NCBI GenBank assembly: GCA_045837725.1
Contig: JBEWZL010000253.1
Coordinates: 186,001 to 250,000, forward strand
Reading direction: 5' to 3'
DNA length: 64,000 nucleotides
Source: Vermamoeba vermiformis
Taxonomy: Eukaryota > Tubulinea > Echinamoebida
Positions 58,929 to 64,000 of this stretch are shown here, piece after piece (position 1 is the first letter of the stretch; the number at the start of each line of letters is the position of its first letter). Both the position numbers and the translations under genes were made by a program. The notes beneath the pieces were generated by a model. It was not told the origin of the DNA. It ran no database searches and saw nothing but the letters and a program-made list of their open reading frames with translations.

Positions 58929-59025
58929 GTACATGAACCAGTATTAATTATTTACCCATACAGCCCTTCTTTGAGCGAAGAGTCAACAACGTACTGGTAA
59001 GTGAAATCGCGTTGAGATTATGAAA

Positions 59026-60640
59026 TTACAACGGCCAATTTTGACGCTTCAAGCACATATCCCAAAACATGTATTCCATTTTCATTGCAGTTTTGAAATA
59101 ATCGAGCATGCGTTCTCTTTCTCCTGGAGGTAGCGTTACTGACACTTTGTCCATGAATGCGCGCAGTTTGGAGACCGAGGAGGTGAATTCATTGCCGCAA
59201 TAATACTCGATCCATGTTGCGTAGGTGTCTTTAGCTTGATTGTCGTGCAAATAATGACCAATCTTATTATACAGCAAGAAGCAGGCCAACACTGATGCGA
59301 GACCAACATAGTACGGCTGTTCTCTCGTGACAGTGGTCAAGAACGACAAATAAAGTTGGTTGTTGGGCGCGAGTTGTGTGTTGAGAAAACTGTCCGTAAT
59401 CTTCTTGTAACTGCTCGAGAGGTGCGTAATCATGTCTTTTTCATTCGATCCCGCTTCTAATATCTCGCTCAGTTCTTTTCTGAGCGATGCAGGAGTTTTT
59501 GATACGATCACTGACAGCCGGTCGTCGAAAGTGTTCAAGAACTGCCGGTCTTGTTCGAGAAAGAACTGAAAGCTCTCTTTGGGCAGAGTGCCGTCTAGAA
59601 TGCCCTGCACGAAACCATGAGCTCTGATCGTTTCGTACAGGTGCAGCGAGTGGGTCCAAAGGTACTCGGTGACTGGTTCAGGATGTCTCAGTAGTGGCCG
59701 ACACGAGGTGTGCCAGAAGTGATTTAGAGGACCGTGGCCGTGTCCGACATTCAGTTCATCAGCTCGTTGAATCGCTCCTGCCACGTATTCATGCGCTTGT
59801 TTCACCGCATCCACAATGCTCATGCCCTAGGTTGTGCGTAAGCCTTGATTGAATTTTAGTCGCAGATACTTACTTGTGCGACAAACGCAGCTATTGCAGA
59901 GCTGAAAGTGCATCCACTGCCGTGCGTGTTTTTGGATTCGACTTTTGGGCTTGTAAACTCATGAAACGTGACCCCATCGTATAGTACGTCAGTTAGTGTT
60001 GTATGTCCTTCTAAATGACCTCCTTTAATCTAATTTCCATTAGATGAAATGCATGGCGAAGGGCGTTCCTACCAACACGTTGCGGGATCCAAAATCTTTT
60101 TGTATCTTCGTTGCTGCTTGCTTCATGGTTGGAATATCAGTGATTTTAATGTTCGTGATGAACTCAGCTTCTGGAATGTTCGGAGTTAATAGCGTGACGT
60201 ATTTAAGGTTGGTTTTCAGCTCGATCTAAAAAAAGTATTCGAATTAATTGCAATTTAAAGCTGCAGCGCATATTTACAATGGAGCTCGGTTCCAGCAAGA
60301 TAGACCCTCCTTTGGCAGTCATGACTGGATCCAAAACGATGGGAATATTTGTATCCTTGATCTGATCGAATACCGCCGAAATAGTTTCAGATGTGTGCAG
60401 CATTCCAATCTTGATGCAATCGGTCCTTATGTCGTCAATAACTACTTTAATTTGCTCGCGAATATGTTGTGGAGGAATGTCAAATACCGAAGATACACCA
60501 AGCGTATTTTGCGCAGTAATTGCAGTAATGACGGATGTGGCAAACACGCCCAGCGCAGAGATTGTCTTAATATCCGCTTGAATACCAGCTCCACCGCCAG
60601 AATCAGATCCAGCAATCGTTAAACAGGTAAAGCAAGACAT
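59026..60640 (-). CDS. THI20: ThiD-TenA fusion (HMP/HMP-P kinase plus TenA domain, THI20-like)
   Basis: N-terminal half: MSCFTCLTIAGSDSGGGAGI, then QADIKTISALGVFATSVITA, VLDPVMTAKGGS and KNTHGSGCTFSSAIAAFVAQ, the ribokinase-fold HMP-phosphate kinase with its GSGC anion hole. C-terminal half, in the last exon: FWHTSCRPLLRHPEPVTEYL, then QFFLEQDRQFLNTFDDRLSV and TWIEYYCGNEFTSSV, a TenA/thiaminase-II fold. The order ThiD then TenA is that of yeast THI20/21/22. It would phosphorylate hydroxymethylpyrimidine and salvage degraded thiamine. About five exons; start ATG 60638-60640. It is head-to-head with the ThiE-ThiM fusion. The usual TenA catalytic Cys is not obvious in my reading, so hydrolase activity is uncertain. 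Confidence 0.92.
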
Positions 60641-60802
60641 TTTGCAAAATGTGAGAGAGGATTTCTCGAATTACTTTTGCTGCAATTTATTGTTAAATAG
60701 TATTTCGAATGAGTTCAGTCTGAACTCACTGCACGGAAAATTTCATTGACAACGTGACAAGTTCTGCAACAAATTTTCTCAATACCTTTCGTCAGATCGA
60801 GG
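60641..60802. promoter_or_regulatory. Bidirectional promoter region of the thiamine fusion pair
   Basis: 162 bases between the ATGs of ThiD-TenA and ThiE-ThiM. It contains the dyad GAGTTCAGTCTGAACTC at about 60711-60727, centred between the genes, a good candidate for a shared operator. I looked for a TPP riboswitch core here and did not find one. Confidence 0.6.
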
Positions 60803-62351
60803 ATGCTACCACTTGCAAAATGCTTATCAAAAAGATTAGGAAATTATGCAAAAAGAAGTTACAGCACTCACTCCAAGTATGGTGTATATTTGATTTTTGA
60901 AGACAAAATTGCGGATGTGCCGCCTAAAATTGCCATCAATCAAGCCGTAGCAGGAAGTGCGACAATGGTTCAAATACGCGAGAAAAAAAAATCGACAAGC
61001 GAATTTATCAAAGAAGCAAGAGAAATCAAAGCTCTGCTACGTGGCAGCAATGTGCCGTTGATCATAAATGACCGGGTTGATGTGGCCTTGGCATGTGATG
61101 CGGACGGCGTGCATGTTGGACAAACGGACATGGAGGTCAAAGATGCGCGAAGAATATTAGGCCCGAATAAGATCGTTGGCTGCACCGTCAGCACACCTTA
61201 TCAAGCCAAGCTGGCGCTGTTTCAAGGAGCAGACTATCTGGTACGTCGCTGATAGCACTGTTTGCTGACTCAGCAACTCATATTCATATTAGGGCACTGA
61301 CGCTATATTTCCAACCGCAACGAAGCCCGACAGCAAGCCACTCGGCCTCGCAGCGTTCAAGGATATCTGCGCCTCTACTTCTTTGCCTGTTGTGGCTATT
61401 GGCAGTGTTAATCGAAACAACGCGCAATCGTGTCTCGATGCTGGTGCTGCTGGACTTGCAGCGTGTGCCAGTATTTTGGATTCGAGAGTGAATGGTGGTT
61501 CGATCACAGAGGCTTGCAAAGAATTGCATCGGCTGGTGGACCTCTCGCAGCCAAAGTACTCGGACGAGCTTGCACGTGTGGCAGCGGAGGTGATTAGCGC
61601 GGTGAGAATGAAGCATCCACTGATCGTGCACATCACTAATACTGTCACGATCAACGACGTTGCAAATGTCACTTTGCTGTGTGGTGCTTCGCCGGTCATG
61701 GCACAAGAGAACAATGAAATGGTCGAACTAGCCGACGCACTGGTACTCAATATGGGCACGCTGGACAACAATCAAATCGATGTTATGATCAGCTGTGGCC
61801 GCGTAGCCAACAAGCGAGGAATTCCCGTTGTGTTTGACCCTGTTGGTGCTGGTGCTACACCGTATCGAACAGCAGCAGCAAAGCGCATATTGGACAGCAT
61901 TCATGTCGATGTTTTGCGCGGAAACGCCTCTGAGATAGCAGCACTTGCAGATTTACCTGCGAGCACACGTGGGGTTGATTCAGGAATTGTACAGAACAAA
62001 CAAGCAGCACTCAAAGCTCTTGCTTCAACAGATCGAATAGTTATTATGACTGGCAAACACGACTTGCTCAGTGATGGACAGGTAGTCTATGAAGTCCACA
62101 ATAATAGTGCTTGGCTTCAAACTGTTACTGGCACTGGCTGCATGCTCACAGCTGTTCTTGGTGCTTTTTCAACTGTTGGTCAATACTCAAGATTGAACAC
62201 TTCTGCTGCTGCATTATCCTATTTTGCAGCAGCTGCAGAGAGAGCTGAATCTTGCAAACCAAATGGTCCTGCAAGCTTCAAGCAACTCTTTTTTGATGCT
62301 TTGGCTGAGGGAGGATCAGACTTTAAAATATTGTGTTCAAACCTCAAATAA
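60803..62351 (+). CDS. THI6: ThiE-ThiM fusion (thiamine-phosphate synthase plus THZ kinase, THI6-like)
   Basis: The start MLPLAKCLSKRLGNYAKRSY, then STHSKYG is basic and Ser/Arg-rich, a possible mitochondrial leader. ThiE domain: AGSATMVQIREKKKSTSEF, then VPLIINDRVDVALACDADGV, HVGQTDMEVKDARRILG and VVAIGSVNRNNAQSCLDAGA. ThiM domain: HPLIVHITNTVTINDVANVT, then CGASPVMAQENNEMVELADA, VVFDPVGAGATPYRTAAAKR and LQTVTGTGCMLTAVLGAFST with the GTGC motif. Two exons with one small intron near 61242-61292. Same domain order as yeast THI6. Both domains look complete, so it should join HMP-PP and HET-P to thiamine phosphate and salvage thiazole. Confidence 0.95.
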
Positions 62352-63080
62352 ATTTGTTTTAAAACCTTTTTGTGTCTGTTGCACACTGTCATTCTCAGCT
62401 ACAACAAGGATTTTGATATTATCTGCAATTGGATAATAAAAACTTGATGCCATGCTCCTTCCACTTTTTCTCTTTTCTGAGTTAAAGCCAAGGTCAGGGT
62501 AACATCACAGAATGGGTAGACATAAATGACCTTCATATCAGAAGTGCTTTAGATCTTATAAGCTAGTAGTCATCAGTGCAATGGTTTGATCTGCTCTTGG
62601 CCCACTTGGTACTGTACAACCAACTGTACTCTTCAGGTCCTGTCTCAATTATGGCCTCATAAGGTTCTCTAGTGTTCTGAACTCAATTTCTGGATTCCAC
62701 ATCATCTGTTCTTTGCAAATAAAACACATAGTTTACACCAAACTTTGAATCTCAAAAAAGAAAACAACATTTATTTCAATTTCCACCACATAAGAGCTGA
62801 AAAGTAATCAGAGTTACAACAAAAGTCCTAGCTGGGTATCAATGCTTTCTCACTGAGTTGCCACAAGATATGGCAAGGTCCACGAGTCTCAGTCCTGAAG
62901 AAATTCAATTTTTCGAAGAAATGTTCGGAAACTGTAATAATTCATACAACTAAATTAAATAAATAGTACGTTAAAAACAAACAGAGCATACTAGAGAAAA
63001 AACAAAGTTTATGAAAAAGAATTTTGCATATGAAAAAGATGTATTTATTGTAAAACAAAACGTGCTACAGGCAAAAAGTT
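62352..63080. other. Intergenic region, no gene seen
   Basis: A probable poly(A) signal AATAAA lies near 62434 for ThiE-ThiM. The remainder is AT-rich with no protein-like frame and none of the dispersed palindromes, resembling the 0.9-2.7 kb stretch in character. Confidence 0.5.
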
Positions 63081-63795
63081 TTACAAGTCAAATGCCCTAC
63101 TTGGCATTAGATTTGGACTTCTTGGTGAAGTTTGTAGGTGACGAAGGTTCATCACGTTTGCGCTTTTGGAAGTTGCCGGGGTTTCATCCATGATGCCAGG
63201 CACATAAGGAGTCTCAGGCAAATCCTCATCCACGGCCATCTTAGCAGGAGTGTCAGGCAGTCCCAGTGGCTCATCATCTTCATCACCTTCTTGCACTTTG
63301 TTTGTAACAATCTCAAACAAAGTGTTTTGAAGGGCAGCGGCATCTTCTTGACTGGAGAAGCGTGAGGAAATGAACCTTGAAACATGCTGGCATGCCACCT
63401 CCTTGTTGTCGGTAAGCATGAAACCAAGGTAGGTGGCTGTCATGTTGACGCAAGTGCTCAGTCTCCGACTCCGTCATTTTTACGTCGTCAACTGTAGCAG
63501 CAAGAATGTAGCAAGGCCATTCCGTAACACCCCTATTGCTGTTTTAGTATTGTGTTAAAAAACAACACCATTATTAACTTACATTTCCTTGAATATCTCG
63601 TATCGATGGTTGCCGCCAAGAATTCGGTACTCGGGTTGCTTGCTTTTCTTCTTCGTTTTTTCGTCGGGCGGCAGCAGTTGAACAAGAAATGGCTCCGTAC
63701 GATTTAAACCATTCATGAAGTCACCAGCTCCTTGCGCAATAATGTTGTTCTTAATGGTGGCTTTTCCTTCTTCGGTAACAGTGCGGTACGTTCCT
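63081..63795 (-). CDS. ParB/sulfiredoxin-like fold protein, N-terminal part outside confident reach
   Basis: An exon at about 63593-63790 encodes TYRTVTEEGKATIKNNIIAQ, then FLVQLLPPDEKTKKKSKQPE and YRILGGNHRYEIFKEM; GGNHRYE is the GxHR motif of ParB-like domains. A GT-AG intron joins GVTEWPCYILAATVDDVKMT. The frame ending at 63081 (MTATYLGFMLTDNKEVACQH, then VSRFISSRFSSQEDAAALQ, acidic tail with PLGLPDTPAKMAVDEDLPET) continues the same strand but is offset from the previous exon, so part of the join is unresolved or damaged. The start lies upstream, perhaps beyond the window. Eukaryotic ParB-like proteins are poorly studied; DNA binding or nuclease activity is inference. Confidence 0.5.
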
Positions 63796-63830
63796 ATCGA
63801 AAATTATTAGAGCAACTTGAGAACAACAGT

Positions 63831-63967
63831 GAACGCGCCGCGCGTCCACAAATTTTTGAGTTTTTTATCAACGCGCCGCGCGTTCAAAAAAGGTAAAAAT
63901 ATTGTTTAAAAATACTACAACACATGTGCATAATAATCAGCTCTTTGGGCTGAACGCGCGGCGCGTT
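63831..63967. repeat. Three copies of a GC-rich 16-base palindrome
   Basis: GAACGCGCCGCGCGTCC at 63831-63847, AACGCGCCGCGCGTTC at 63870-63885 and the inverted form GAACGCGCGGCGCGTT at 63952-63967. They stand in AT-rich sequence just upstream of, or in an intron of, the ParB-like gene. Each is a near-perfect dyad of GAACGCGC and GCGCGTTC. Confidence 0.85.
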
Positions 63968-64000
63968 TATGATTTTTAAAATTTACTTTTCTTTACCTCG

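Noticed and set aside
60641-60802. TPP riboswitch controlling the thiamine genes
   Set aside because: The conserved CTGAGA and related core elements are not visible; only a DNA dyad is seen.
1-64000. Retrovirus-like, Polinton-like or other virus-derived elements
   Set aside because: No integrase, reverse transcriptase, capsid or envelope motifs and no terminal repeats were recognised on either strand.
1-64000. tRNA genes
   Set aside because: GTTCGA-like words at several places lie inside coding sequence or lack a matching A-box and cloverleaf arms.

Overview
This is a gene-dense nuclear segment of a eukaryote. It carries about 28 protein-coding genes, most of them split by short GT-AG introns of roughly 45-100 bases, with intergenic gaps often below 200 bases. 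Gene content points to a free-living or saprotrophic opisthokont-like lineage (an early-diverging fungus or a unicellular relative). The main evidence is yeast-style thiamine fusion enzymes (ThiD-TenA and ThiE-ThiM), a GT15/KRE2-like mannosyltransferase, a lanosterol-synthase-family cyclase, a JmjC protein carrying a CDCA7/R1-type zinc finger, and a papain-like protease with other secreted hydrolases. I cannot name a species. No rRNA, tRNA, CRISPR array, retrovirus-like or Polinton-like element was seen.

Layout. 1-0.8 kb: 3' end of MCCC2. 0.9-2.9 kb: mostly non-coding, with a diverged duplication, one doubtful C-terminal exon and long homopolymers. 2.9-9 kb: POLR3F, a repeat-rich unknown protein and a secreted GH13 amylase. 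9.3-18.8 kb: JmjC/R1 protein, ANAPC5, PNO1 and RPAC2. 18.9-28.2 kb: tyrosine aminotransferase, a peroxisomal TYSND1-like protease ending in SKL, TFIIF-beta, a YjbQ-family protein and TAF11. 28.3-34.8 kb: ALG7, an unknown nuclear-looking protein, and a PH + EF-hand + inositol-polyphosphate-kinase fusion. 35-42 kb: an F-box + nucleotidyltransferase-like protein, a six-helix membrane protein with internal triplication, and the oxidosqualene cyclase. 42.4-50.3 kb: MRPL32, a secreted DCR2/PAP29-like phosphatase, a DUF2306-like membrane protein, an ankyrin protein, a secreted unknown and the GT15-like enzyme. 50.4-57.9 kb: a large F-box/LRR-like protein, a cathepsin, a small unknown and another F-box protein. 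58.1-62.4 kb: a VanX-like dipeptidase and the divergent thiamine pair. 63-64 kb: a partial ParB-like-fold gene next to three GC-rich palindromes.

Gene relationships. Several neighbours are divergently paired over gaps of 117-172 bases: PNO1/RPAC2, TFIIF-beta/YjbQ, TAF11/ALG7, GT15-like/F-box-LRR and ThiD-TenA/ThiE-ThiM. These are probable shared promoters. The thiamine pair would supply both halves of thiamine phosphate synthesis, the salvage kinases and a TenA salvage domain.

The most striking signal is not a gene. Three families of perfect or near-perfect palindromes recur throughout introns and inside exons: TGACA-NN-TGTCA, CTA-W4-TAG, and (TTG)CC-W6-GG(CAA). All are far above random expectation, and the AT-rich ones often form the splice junctions themselves. 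They match the textbook consensus sites of TALE homeodomain dimers, MEF2-type and SRF-type MADS proteins. Their use as dispersed iterated elements that shape both coding sequence and splice sites looks undescribed, and is the leading candidate here for a new system.
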